Position numbers and translations under genes: made by a program. Below the pieces are notes generated by a model. The model was not told the origin of the DNA. It saw only the letters and a list, made by a program, of their open reading frames with translations, and did no database searches. Shown here one piece after another: positions 6,687 through 12,973 of a stretch of 12,973 nt of DNA (the first letter of the stretch is position 1; the number at the start of each line of letters is the position of its first letter). Origin of the DNA: an uncultured Clostridia bacterium (GTDB lineage: Bacteria; Bacillota; Clostridia; Christensenellales; UBA1242); contig CANRMV010000018.1 in assembly GCA_947631875.1 (NCBI GenBank), positions 1 to 12,973 on the forward strand, in the 5' to 3' direction.

Positions 6687-7661
6687 ATGTGCACAGCAGT
6701 AACATATAAAACAAAAGATTTTTATTTTGGCAGAAACTTGGACTACGAATTTTCTTACAATGAAACGGTTACGGTTACCCCAAGAAACTTTCCTTTCAAA
6801 TTTCGATGCATGGGCAGAAATATTAAGCATTATGCCATGATAGGCATGGCGTTTGTGCAAAATGACTATCCTTTGTATTATGACGCCACAAACGAAAAGG
6901 GGTTAAGCGTTGCGGGGTTAAACTTTCCGGGCAACGCCTTCTATCCCAAAAAGATGCGAGGAAAAGATAATGTTGCGCCCTTTGAATTTATTCCTTACAT
7001 TTTGGCAAACTGCAAAAGCGTGAGCGAGGCACGCAAACTTCTTGTCAACATAAACATTTTTGACGAAAATTTTTCGGATAGCCTTCCGCACTCACCATTG
7101 CATTGGATTATTTCAGATTCAAAGGAAAGCATTGTGGTTGAGCCGCTAAAAAATGGAATTGTGTTACACGAAAACCCTATTGGCATTTTGACAAACAATC
7201 CAACTTTTGATTTTCACATGACAAATCTTTGCAACTATCTTAATGTCACGCGCGAAGAGGCAACAAACAGATTTGCAAACAATTTTGCTCTTTCGCCATA
7301 CAGTCGCGGCATGGGCGGCATTGGACTTCCAGGCGACCTGTCTTCCGCATCAAGATTTGTTAAGGCCGCATTCACAAAGTTAAATTCAATTTCGGGCGAC
7401 AGCGAAGTTGAAAGTGTCAGCCAATTCTTTCACATATTGGGCTCAGTTGAGCAGCAAAAGGGGTGTTGCAAAGTGGAAAAGGGCTATGAACACACAATTT
7501 ATTCCTCTTGCTGCAACACAAATAAAGGTGTTTATTATTACACCACCTATAACAACAGCCAAATTGTTGGGGTGGACATGCACAAAGAGAATTTGAATGG
7601 CGCGCAACTTTCCTCTTATCCACTTCTCACCCAAAACAGCCTATATTTGCAAAATAAGTAA
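6687..7661 (+). CDS. bsh: choloylglycine hydrolase / bile salt hydrolase
   Basis: Cleaves the amide bond of glycine- or taurine-conjugated bile acids in the cytoplasm, using an N-terminal nucleophile. The protein of 324 residues starts MCTAVTY, so removal of Met exposes the catalytic Cys2. Other active-site positions of the family are present: Arg16 and Asp19 in GRNLDY, Asn79 in the GLSVAGLNFPGN segment, Asn170/171 in LTNNPTFDFH, and Arg223 in GLPGDLSSASRF. The N-terminal wording is close to Listeria and Lactobacillus bile salt hydrolases rather than to penicillin V acylases, though related acyl amides cannot be excluded as substrates. There is no signal peptide. The frame extends to an ATG at 6666, but AGGAGG at 6677-6682 and the need for Cys2 fix the start at 6687. 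The gene is a single unit and is strong evidence for an intestinal lifestyle. Confidence 0.93.
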   Translation: MCTAVTYKTKDFYFGRNLDYEFSYNETVTVTPRNFPFKFRCMGRNIKHYAMIGMAFVQNDYPLYYDATNEKGLSVAGLNFPGNAFYPKKMRGKDNVAPFEFIPYILANCKSVSEARKLLVNINIFDENFSDSLPHSPLHWIISDSKESIVVEPLKNGIVLHENPIGILTNNPTFDFHMTNLCNYLNVTREEATNRFANNFALSPYSRGMGGIGLPGDLSSASRFVKAAFTKLNSISGDSEVESVSQFFHILGSVEQQKGCCKVEKGYEHTIYSSCCNTNKGVYYYTTYNNSQIVGVDMHKENLNGAQLSSYPLLTQNSLYLQNK

Positions 7662-7666
7662 AATTT

Positions 7667-7801
7667 TTAGGAAAAATAAGAGAGGCTGGCGGAAAAGATA
7701 TAACAGCCACAAGAACTACCTATGAAAACTGTGCAGACAACGAAACTGTTAGAGGCATTGTTCAAATGGAAGATCCATCCGCTTTGATGAGCCTAAATTA
7801 A
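7667..7801 (+). pseudogene. start-less C-terminal gene remnant
   Basis: Directly after bsh a frame runs open from 7658 to a TAA at 7799-7801 and reads like genuine protein, with segments such as REAGGKDITATRTTYE and ADNETVRGIVQMEDPSAL. It has the mixed charge and codon use of the neighbouring genes. It has no ATG, GTG or TTG before a Met 11 residues from the end, and no ribosome site, so it looks like the 3' end of a gene whose 5' part was lost. I do not recognise the parent family. It may mark a deletion or recombination point just downstream of bsh. Chance coding resemblance remains possible in so short a piece. Confidence 0.45.
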
Positions 7802-7815
7802 AATCAACAAAACGA

Positions 7816-7845
7816 AAAAAAGACTGAAAACATTCAGTCTTTTTT
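7816..7845. terminator. bidirectional terminator between bsh region and lipoprotein operon
   Basis: A 13-bp perfect stem, AAAAAAGACTGAA (7816-7828) with TTCAGTCTTTTTT (7833-7845), has a 4-base AACA loop. Each strand ends in a run of at least six T, so it can stop transcripts from bsh on the plus strand and from the lipoprotein operon on the minus strand. The operon's last stop codon ends at 7852. Confidence 0.9.
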
Positions 7846-7851
7846 ATTTTA

Positions 7852-9441
7852 TTAATCGGCAGGCACCCATCGACCGTAAAGAATAACTTTTAATGTGTTG
7901 TCTTGCTCAGTAATCACTGGGGTATTAATATAAGTATTGAAATCAAATTTTTTTTGATAGTCTGAGTCAGTGTACCAACCATCAAAAGTGTATCCGTCTT
8001 CTTCATGGCCATAATCGCTTGGGTCTGGGTGAAATTCAGTAATTTGTTGGTATACTCGATACATATCAGTATGATCCTCATTAGCGCCATTACCATTGTC
8101 AATATTCCAAACGACGGTTACCTTAGGATTCAGCCACCAACCGTAAAATTCCAAACTTCCGGCCACAACACCTTCCTCGATAGGCTTGCTGAAATCAAAT
8201 TTGTCTTGGGAGTGATTATCGCTTGTCCCTATATACCAACCATTAAAATCTGTGATGCCACTATAAGATGATACGCCATATTGGCTTGGATCTGGTTGAA
8301 ATTCTGTGATTGTTGTTCCCACGCGAACTGTATCAGTATGGTCCAGTTCAGACATATGATGACCAAGATGTTCAACGGTCCAAACCACTTCTATCTCTCT
8401 TCCTGTGAAACGGAGTTCAAGGTTCATGTTTTCAAACACACGAACGCTGTAATTGTCCCACCAATTTTCTGCCCACAAGAGATCTTCGCCACCAACTTCA
8501 AACAGTTGCACGCTCCAAAGTTGTTTAAGAGTTTCATCATTTAGAGAGAAGTCTGATTTAATGCTGTCGGTTGACCAAGTGTCGCCAATTTGAACGGTGT
8601 ATTGTTTTTCCTCAAATTGATATTTTGTGCCGGTGTAACCAACAGGGGTGACGGTGATTGTGTAAGTTGCTTTCTCTTTGTGTTCAAGCGCACCGGTGAA
8701 AGTGATTTCAAGGTGGTTTTTGATGTCGTTGCCATTTGGATGCCAATAGGTGTAGAGTTTCACAACATAAGTGCCTTCGGCATAAGCCCCATTATTGTGT
8801 CTTTCCTTCAATACAATGTTTTTGTCTGGATCTTCGTCAACAAAATCTTCCCAGCCAACCCAAACATCGCCTCTGCCAAGAGCATCATCCCATGCTCCGT
8901 CATGTGTTACTTTAAATTGGTCGCCATTGTATAGATCCAATTCAAGTGTGAACACTGTCATTTCGGTTGTGCTGTTCGCAGCGTCCTTAACAAAGTTGAG
9001 TTTTTCATGTTCCCAATTCGATTCGCTTAAAGTGCCTTGTCCAGCACCGATTGCATACCAGTTTCTTTGATCGTCATAGCGCCAATGTCCATAAAGGTTG
9101 GTGTCCGCTGTGAGAGTTGTGTTCAGTTCAACCTTGTGTTCACACGCTTCGTCTGAATACCACCCATCAAAAACAAGATTTTTTGGTGCAGCAGGGGTGT
9201 AAACAGCATCGCCAAGTTCTTGTCCATAGTTGTAAATCAAGGTGTTTGCCTTTTCCACTGCGTATGTTTGATTGGACCTTTGCCCACCAACAATATAAAA
9301 GTTTACGGAAACAGTGTCGGGTGGTGGAGGGGTGCTTGGCGTTTCGCCACATCCTGTTGAAAGGATGCAAATTCCAAACACGGCAAGGCAAGCGAACAAA
9401 AATGTGCAAATGCTTAAAATCAAATTTTTCGTTTTTGTCAT
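7852..9441 (-). CDS. surface lipoprotein with Listeria-Bacteroides (InlB-type) repeats and a carbohydrate-binding-like module
   Basis: A predicted membrane-anchored, cell-surface protein of 529 residues. Residues 1-30 are a lipoprotein signal peptide ending in LSTGC, with Cys31 as the lipidation site; a proline/threonine-rich spacer follows. One FDGWY...LYGHW repeat spans about 43-120. A module at about 126-250 has WYAIGAGQG, LYNGDQFKVTHDG and GYV-like strands, resembling starch-binding or SusE/F-type modules that carry GDQF. A beta-rich segment spans 255-345 and contains the TITVTPVGYTG strand. Two further repeats occupy about 350-436 and 441-525, ending at LYGRWVPAD. There is no LPxTG signal. 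AGGAGG (9452-9447) is 5 bases before the start. Only 19 bases separate it from the larger paralogue upstream, so the two are cotranscribed. A glycan-binding or adhesive role is inferred; no enzyme domain is seen. Confidence 0.85.
   Translation of the reverse strand: MTKTKNLILSICTFLFACLAVFGICILSTGCGETPSTPPPPDTVSVNFYIVGGQRSNQTYAVEKANTLIYNYGQELGDAVYTPAAPKNLVFDGWYSDEACEHKVELNTTLTADTNLYGHWRYDDQRNWYAIGAGQGTLSESNWEHEKLNFVKDAANSTTEMTVFTLELDLYNGDQFKVTHDGAWDDALGRGDVWVGWEDFVDEDPDKNIVLKERHNNGAYAEGTYVVKLYTYWHPNGNDIKNHLEITFTGALEHKEKATYTITVTPVGYTGTKYQFEEKQYTVQIGDTWSTDSIKSDFSLNDETLKQLWSVQLFEVGGEDLLWAENWWDNYSVRVFENMNLELRFTGREIEVVWTVEHLGHHMSELDHTDTVRVGTTITEFQPDPSQYGVSSYSGITDFNGWYIGTSDNHSQDKFDFSKPIEEGVVAGSLEFYGWWLNPKVTVVWNIDNGNGANEDHTDMYRVYQQITEFHPDPSDYGHEEDGYTFDGWYTDSDYQKKFDFNTYINTPVITEQDNTLKVILYGRWVPAD
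7867..8394 (-). repeat. two C-terminal InlB-type repeats of the smaller lipoprotein
   Basis: Residues 350-436 and 441-525 share W-x-(V/I), a DHTD segment, ITEF-x-PDPS-x-YG, F-(N/D)-GWY, a KFDF segment and a closing YG-x-W. They resemble each other more than they resemble the repeats of the larger paralogue and lack its VGKDSIVV insert, so the two arrays have diverged separately. Confidence 0.7.
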
Positions 9442-9460
9442 AATTTCCTCCTATAATAGT

Positions 9461-12400
9461 TCATGCTGTCCAATACGCCCATTCCCAACGGGCGTAAAGA
9501 TACATGTCTGTATAACTATCGTTGTTGCCCTTAATCACAATGGAGTCTTTTCCAACGTAAGAGTCTGCTGTGAAATCTGGTGATGTATACCAGCCGTCAA
9601 AAACATATCCTTCATGTCCTTCTGCATCTGGCCTGTATATGTCGTCATCCGTAAGTGTGAATAATGTTGTATGTAAGTCGGAGTGCACTTCTGATCCGTC
9701 AACAAACCAATGAACAGTAGTTTCCACAGGTAACCAACGGGCGTAAAGATACATATCTGTATAATCATCGTTGTTGCCCCTAACCACAATGGAGTCATTT
9801 CCAATGTAATAATAGTCTTCCAAGTCTTCCGATGAGTACCAGCCACAAAAAACATATCCTTCATGTCCTGCAGGATCTGAGGTGTAAATTTGCTTTCCTG
9901 TAAGTGTGGATAACGTTGTATATGTGCCTGAGTGCACTTCTGATCCGTCAACAAACCAATGAATAGTGGTTTGGGCAGGCAACCATCGGCCGGAAAGATA
10001 CATCGTGTTTATACCACCATTCGGCCTAACCACAATTGAGGTTTTTCCAACATAATTGGTTTTTCCGATGCCATACCCTGCGTACCAGCCATCAAAAACT
10101 TCTCCTTCATGCCCTTTTGGATTTGGGGTGTACATTTGACTTCCCCTTATCGTGGAGAAAGGTGCAGGATGGACATAAGGAGTGGCACCAGCTCCACTGG
10201 GGCTTTCTGATTGGTCAAAGATGATCCATTCAAGTTCAATTTCCGCAGGTAACCATCGGCCGTAAAGCTGTAATGATCCGCCGTTAGGATTATACTCAAC
10301 AACAATGGAGTCATATCCAATGTAAGAGGAGGAGACAAAATTTGGATCCGTGTACCAACCATCAAAGAAATTTCTTTCATGTCCTGTTGTATCTGGGGTG
10401 TATATTTGATCTCCCGTGAGTGTGGACAACGTTGTATATGAGTCGGAGTGTGCTTGTGACCTGTCAACATACCACTGAATAGTAGTTTGAGCAGGTATCC
10501 ATCGGCCATAAAGCTGTAATGATCCGTAGTTAGGATTGCGCTTAACCAAAATGGAGTCTTTTCCAACAAAAGTGTATTCATCAAAAATTGACGATGTATA
10601 CCAGCCATCAAAAACCATTCCATCATGTCCTGCTGTGTCTGGGGTATATATTTGTTCTCCCGTAAGTGTAGACAACGTGTTATATGAGCCGGAGCGCTCT
10701 TCTGATCCGTCAACATACCAAGTAACAGTAGTTTGTTCAGGCACCCATCGGCTATAGAGAGACATATTCCCGTTCCGCCCCTCAACAACAATGGAGTCTT
10801 TTCCAACATAAGAGCTTTTTTCAAAATATTTTGATAGATACCAACCATCAAAAACATATCCAGCGTGTTCTGTTGGATCTGGGGTGTATATTTCGACATC
10901 TGTAAGGGTTTGTCCTGTTTGATGTTTCTCTTGTAGTTCTTGGTTTCCTTCAACATACCAATGGATAGTAAGCATCCATCTGCCGTAAAGATTTATCTCG
11001 TAATCATAATTCATCGGCTTAACTACAATGGAGTCTTTTCCAACGTAAGACTCTGCTGTGTAATCTGGTGATGTATACCAGCCATCAAAAACTTCTCCTT
11101 CATGTTCTTCTGCATCTGGTGTGTATATTTGATCTCCTGTAAGAGTGGACAGCGTTGTATATGTGTCAGAATGATTTGGTTCTCCTAGGAAATAGCTATC
11201 TTCGATAATATACCAATAAATAGTGGTTTCCTCAGGCAACCAGCGGCCGTAAAGGAACATTTCTCCATAGTGCCCCTCAACCACAATGGAATCTTTTCCA
11301 ACATAAGAGTTTTCTCTATAATCGTCTGATAGATACCAGCCATCAAAAACATATCCTTCATGGTCTGTTGGGTCTGGTATGAAAATTTCGCCTTCCGTAA
11401 GAGTTTGTCCTGTTTGATATACACTATCATGTTCTTGGTTTCCGTCAACGTACCAAAAAACAGTAATATCTTGCCATCCTTCAAAAGTTGCTTCAAATTG
11501 TGTATCTTTCCAAACACGGAGGCTGTTTAAATTGTCATTATAGTATTCGCCATTGTTTGCTTTATTTGTGAATTTTACGGACCAACCAAGCTCGTTAGAA
11601 ATTCTTATATAATCACTAAGAGCCCCATCATAAGCATCCCAATCCCAAAAGATGGTATCTCCCATTTTTACTTTAAATTGTGTGATTTCTGCAAGTTTGT
11701 GCCCGAAATAATATTCAAAATATCCATTGTAGCCAACAGGAGTGATGGTGACAGTGAAAGTTTGAACTTCTTTATGTTCCAACGCTTCAAGATAGGTTAT
11801 TTCAAGGTGATTTTTAATGTCGCTGCCATTTGGGCGCAAATATGTGAAAAGTCTCACAGTATACACGCCATCTGTGAACACAGGGCCGTTGGATTCTTTC
11901 AAAACAATGTTGTTGTCTGGATCTTCGTCAACAAAATTTTCCCAGCCAACCCAAACATCTGATCTGCCAAGTGTGTCTTGCCAATTGTCATGGGTGACTT
12001 TAAATGAGTCTCCATTATGCAATTCCACTTTTGCCACAAAGGTGCTCATGTCAGAAGTGCAGTTTGAAACATCTCTTGTGAGAGACAAGTGGTTTTCAGG
12101 ATTATCCCAATCCAAGCCTTTCAAAGAGCCTTGTCCGCAGCCGATGATATACCATTCTCTAAAATCTTCATATATCCAATGGCCGTAAAGGTTTAAGTTC
12201 CCTTTCAGCACCTTTGAAAAGTCATATTGTGTTTTAAACTGGGCATCAACATACCACCCGTCAAAAGTTAACCCCTCAGTGCCGTTTGGGGTGTAATGAT
12301 TGTTGCCAATGATTTGTCCTGTTTCATAGTCTTCGGTGTGAACATCTGTTCCGTCTATGTAATAAGTCACGGTGACAGGCTCGCCAGGTGTTACAGGTTC

Positions 12401-12502
12401 CTCTTCGCCACATCCTGTTGAAAGAATAAGTATTCCACAGCATGCCAAAACAACAAACAGAAGTGAGCAAAAAGTTACGATTAAATTTTTTCTTCTTACC
12501 AT
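9461..12502 (-). CDS. large surface lipoprotein with eight tandem InlB-type repeats
   Basis: First gene of the lipoprotein operon, 1013 residues. A signal peptide (1-30) ends in LSTGC with lipid-accepting Cys31, then comes an acidic/proline spacer. A single FDGWY...LYGHW repeat (about 43-109) precedes a module at about 115-237 with WYIIGCGQG, LHNGDSFKVTHD and the GRSDVWVGWENFVDEDPD segment, almost the same as in the downstream paralogue. A beta-rich region with TVTITPVGYNG follows (245-342). Eight tandem repeats fill 345-1006, and the protein ends in an aromatic tail, WEWAYWTA, without LPxTG or a C-terminal membrane helix. The start is fixed by AAGGAGG (12513-12507), 4 bases away. Likely exported and lipid-anchored with the repeats reaching outward; binding to glycans or host surfaces is inferred. 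Repeat number would be expected to vary between strains. Confidence 0.87.
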   Translation of the reverse strand: MVRRKNLIVTFCSLLFVVLACCGILILSTGCGEEEPVTPGEPVTVTYYIDGTDVHTEDYETGQIIGNNHYTPNGTEGLTFDGWYVDAQFKTQYDFSKVLKGNLNLYGHWIYEDFREWYIIGCGQGSLKGLDWDNPENHLSLTRDVSNCTSDMSTFVAKVELHNGDSFKVTHDNWQDTLGRSDVWVGWENFVDEDPDNNIVLKESNGPVFTDGVYTVRLFTYLRPNGSDIKNHLEITYLEALEHKEVQTFTVTITPVGYNGYFEYYFGHKLAEITQFKVKMGDTIFWDWDAYDGALSDYIRISNELGWSVKFTNKANNGEYYNDNLNSLRVWKDTQFEATFEGWQDITVFWYVDGNQEHDSVYQTGQTLTEGEIFIPDPTDHEGYVFDGWYLSDDYRENSYVGKDSIVVEGHYGEMFLYGRWLPEETTIYWYIIEDSYFLGEPNHSDTYTTLSTLTGDQIYTPDAEEHEGEVFDGWYTSPDYTAESYVGKDSIVVKPMNYDYEINLYGRWMLTIHWYVEGNQELQEKHQTGQTLTDVEIYTPDPTEHAGYVFDGWYLSKYFEKSSYVGKDSIVVEGRNGNMSLYSRWVPEQTTVTWYVDGSEERSGSYNTLSTLTGEQIYTPDTAGHDGMVFDGWYTSSIFDEYTFVGKDSILVKRNPNYGSLQLYGRWIPAQTTIQWYVDRSQAHSDSYTTLSTLTGDQIYTPDTTGHERNFFDGWYTDPNFVSSSYIGYDSIVVEYNPNGGSLQLYGRWLPAEIELEWIIFDQSESPSGAGATPYVHPAPFSTIRGSQMYTPNPKGHEGEVFDGWYAGYGIGKTNYVGKTSIVVRPNGGINTMYLSGRWLPAQTTIHWFVDGSEVHSGTYTTLSTLTGKQIYTSDPAGHEGYVFCGWYSSEDLEDYYYIGNDSIVVRGNNDDYTDMYLYARWLPVETTVHWFVDGSEVHSDLHTTLFTLTDDDIYRPDAEGHEGYVFDGWYTSPDFTADSYVGKDSIVIKGNNDSYTDMYLYARWEWAYWTA
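9485..11470 (-). repeat. eight-unit tandem coding repeat array
   Basis: Eight units of about 230-260 bp lie head to tail: 11470-11240, 11227-10976, 10972-10745, 10732-10499, 10486-10253, 10240-9983, 9970-9734 and 9721-9485. Each encodes W-x-V-D-G, TLSTLTG-x-QIYTPD, GHEG-x-VFDGWY, SYVGKDSIVV and LYGRW, usually joined by LP-x-x-TT. The last two units are the most alike (shared HWFVDGSEVH and YTDMYLYARW), pointing to a recent duplication. Unit 6 is the most diverged at its front, and unit 7 has FCGWY in place of FDGWY. DNA-level identity is high around the segment encoding VGKDSIVV. Confidence 0.88.
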
Positions 12503-12562
12503 ATTACCTCCTTGATTTATTGTGTAAAAATGTTTAAAAGTTATACTATTTTAGGTATTTAT

Positions 12563-12593
12563 ATGATAAACGATCATGGGGGGGGGAAGTCAA
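12563..12593 (-). promoter_or_regulatory. candidate promoter of the lipoprotein operon, with a G9 tract in the spacer
   Basis: On the minus strand, TTGACT (12593-12588) is followed by a 19-base spacer and TATCAT (12568-12563). The spacer contains nine C (nine G on the plus strand, 12578-12586). Nineteen bases is longer than the usual 17, so the promoter as written may be weak, and loss of two bases from the run would restore the optimum. An inverted repeat, ATGAT-AAACG-ATCAT (12563-12577), overlaps the -10. Weaker -10-like boxes closer to the gene (for example TATAAC near 12540-12545) lack a convincing -35. Confidence 0.5.
12578..12586. repeat. nine-base G homopolymer
   Basis: A run of nine G in otherwise AT-rich, non-coding DNA, placed between the -35 and -10 boxes of the surface lipoprotein operon. 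Such tracts are prone to slipped-strand change in length. Confidence 0.9.
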
Positions 12594-12747
12594 GCAATTT
12601 AAAATAAAATTCACAAAAAATGTCGAAATTTTTCTAAAAATGTTGACGCGGGCAAGTTTTTTTGTTGCCCAAATGGGCAGTTTGACTCGTTTTCAAAGAG
12701 CAAAAAAACAATGAAAAAATATTTTTTCAAGATTTTAAAAAAAAGAA
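12594..12747. other. AT-rich intergenic DNA with two mutually exclusive small hairpins
   Basis: No coding frame or RNA gene is recognised. GGGCAA (12650-12655) can pair with TTGCCC (12665-12670), or the same TGCCC (12666-12670) can pair with GGGCA (12675-12679). Neither hairpin has a clear promoter-to-gene context, so a switch is not claimed. The rest is A/T-rich spacer between divergent transcription units. Confidence 0.35.
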
Positions 12748-12776
12748 TTTACTTTTTTGTTTGTATTTGATATAAT
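12748..12776 (+). promoter_or_regulatory. promoter of the tRNA gene
   Basis: TTTACT (12748-12753) and TATAAT (12771-12776) are 17 bases apart, with TGA before the -10 as an extended element. The predicted start near 12783 leaves a 58-base leader before the tRNA at 12841. Confidence 0.7.
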
Positions 12777-12840
12777 GTTTAAGCGTTGGAAGGAATTGCC
12801 TGCCACCATCACATGAAACAACTTAATATTTTCAACTTAT

Positions 12841-12861
12841 GCACTCGTAGCTCAGCCGGAA
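12841..12861 (+). tRNA. 5' part of a tRNA gene, broken in the D-loop
   Basis: The first 20 bases fit a bacterial tRNA exactly: acceptor strand GCACTCG, then TA at positions 8-9, D-stem GCTC, and loop AGCCGGA with the invariant A14, G15, G18 and G19. The next bases should restore the D-stem with GAGC, but the sequence turns into AAAAACTTTC and no anticodon arm, T arm or matching CGAGTGC follows up to the window end. The acceptor wording is seen in some tRNA-Arg genes, but the specificity cannot be assigned without the anticodon. It may be an insertion, a truncated pseudo-tRNA or an assembly join. Confidence 0.6.
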
Positions 12862-12949
12862 AAAACTTTCTGCGAAAGTTTTGCGACTTCGCATGGTCTA
12901 TGCAAGTGAACTTGCCTTCCCCATTGCTCGTCTTATGAGCGTAACGCTC
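12862..12949. repeat. cluster of short perfect palindromes abutting the broken tRNA
   Basis: Four inverted repeats follow one another: AAAACTTTC-TGC-GAAAGTTTT (12862-12882), TGCGA-CT-TCGCA (12882-12893), GCAAGT-GA-ACTTGC (12902-12915) and GAGCG-TAA-CGCTC (12937-12949). The first begins right where the tRNA breaks. The block is richer in GC than the spacer before it. This looks like a palindromic dispersed element rather than a gene; small open frames across it have no ribosome site at a useful distance. Confidence 0.6.
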
Positions 12950-12973
12950 TTTGCCCGCCACAGTCACCTGAAA

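Noticed and set aside
8590..9583. Plus-strand open frames inside the lipoprotein genes
   Set aside because: They are antisense shadows of coding repeats, with no ribosome sites or recognisable domains.
9485..11470. Tandem array as a CRISPR
   Set aside because: The repeat period is 230-260 bp and lies in one long coding frame with protein-level conservation; no short repeats with unique spacers are present.
9461..12502. LP-x-x-T strings in the large lipoprotein as sortase signals
   Set aside because: They are repeat linkers inside the protein, lack the final glycine, and no C-terminal membrane helix or basic tail follows.
12650..12679. Alternative hairpins as a riboswitch or attenuator
   Set aside because: No downstream gene or promoter in the right place, and the stems are only 5-6 bp.
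12813..12938. 41-codon open frame running through the tRNA fragment
   Set aside because: It starts about 18 bases from the nearest ribosome-like site and overlaps the tRNA sequence, so it is more likely a chance frame.
12851..12973. Open plus-strand frame across the palindrome cluster to the window end
   Set aside because: No start codon with a ribosome site and no recognisable protein; the palindromes explain the sequence better.

Overview
The window is AT-rich DNA with TGG-only tryptophan, TGA used as a stop, strong Shine-Dalgarno sites and sigma-A-type promoters. It also carries Gram-positive-style lipoproteins and a bile salt hydrolase. Together these suggest an uncultured intestinal Bacillota (Clostridia-like) bacterium; the exact lineage cannot be fixed from this sequence. 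No phage, insertion sequence, CRISPR or rRNA was seen.

Layout. 1-246: leader with a short GC-richer patch and the valS promoter. 247-2661 (+): valyl-tRNA synthetase of the archaeal-like class, ended by a hairpin terminator. 2683-3288 (-): an unrecognised ~201-residue protein with a faint cysteine-hydrolase look and possibly a leaderless message. 3289-3462: divergent control region with two promoters, direct repeats and a perfect 12-bp palindrome. 3463-5972 (+): a two-gene ABC exporter operon (MacB/LolD-type ATPase plus a compact FtsX-type permease). 6040-6519 (+): GreA-like elongation factor with its own promoter and terminator. 6687-7661 (+): bile salt hydrolase. 7667-7801 (+): a start-less C-terminal gene remnant. 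7816-7845: bidirectional terminator. 12502-7852 (-): a two-gene operon of paralogous lipoproteins. The upstream one (1013 aa) has eight tandem C-terminal repeats of about 80 residues and the downstream one (529 aa) has two. Both share an N-terminal repeat and a carbohydrate-binding-like module. 12748-12973 (+): a promoter and the 5' part of a tRNA gene that breaks in the D-loop and runs into a cluster of short palindromes at the window edge.

How it fits together. valS and gre are housekeeping genes. The exporter, bile salt hydrolase and lipoproteins all look like envelope or host-interface functions for life in the gut: membrane export, bile acid deconjugation, and surface display of repeat-rich, probably glycan-binding proteins.

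The strongest unusual signals are a run of nine G inside the promoter spacer of the lipoprotein operon (possible phase variation), the eight-copy repeat array with a conserved VGKDSIVV-type insert, and the interrupted tRNA next to a palindrome cluster. No completely new multi-gene system is evident. The phase-variable repeat-lipoprotein locus is the best candidate for something undescribed.
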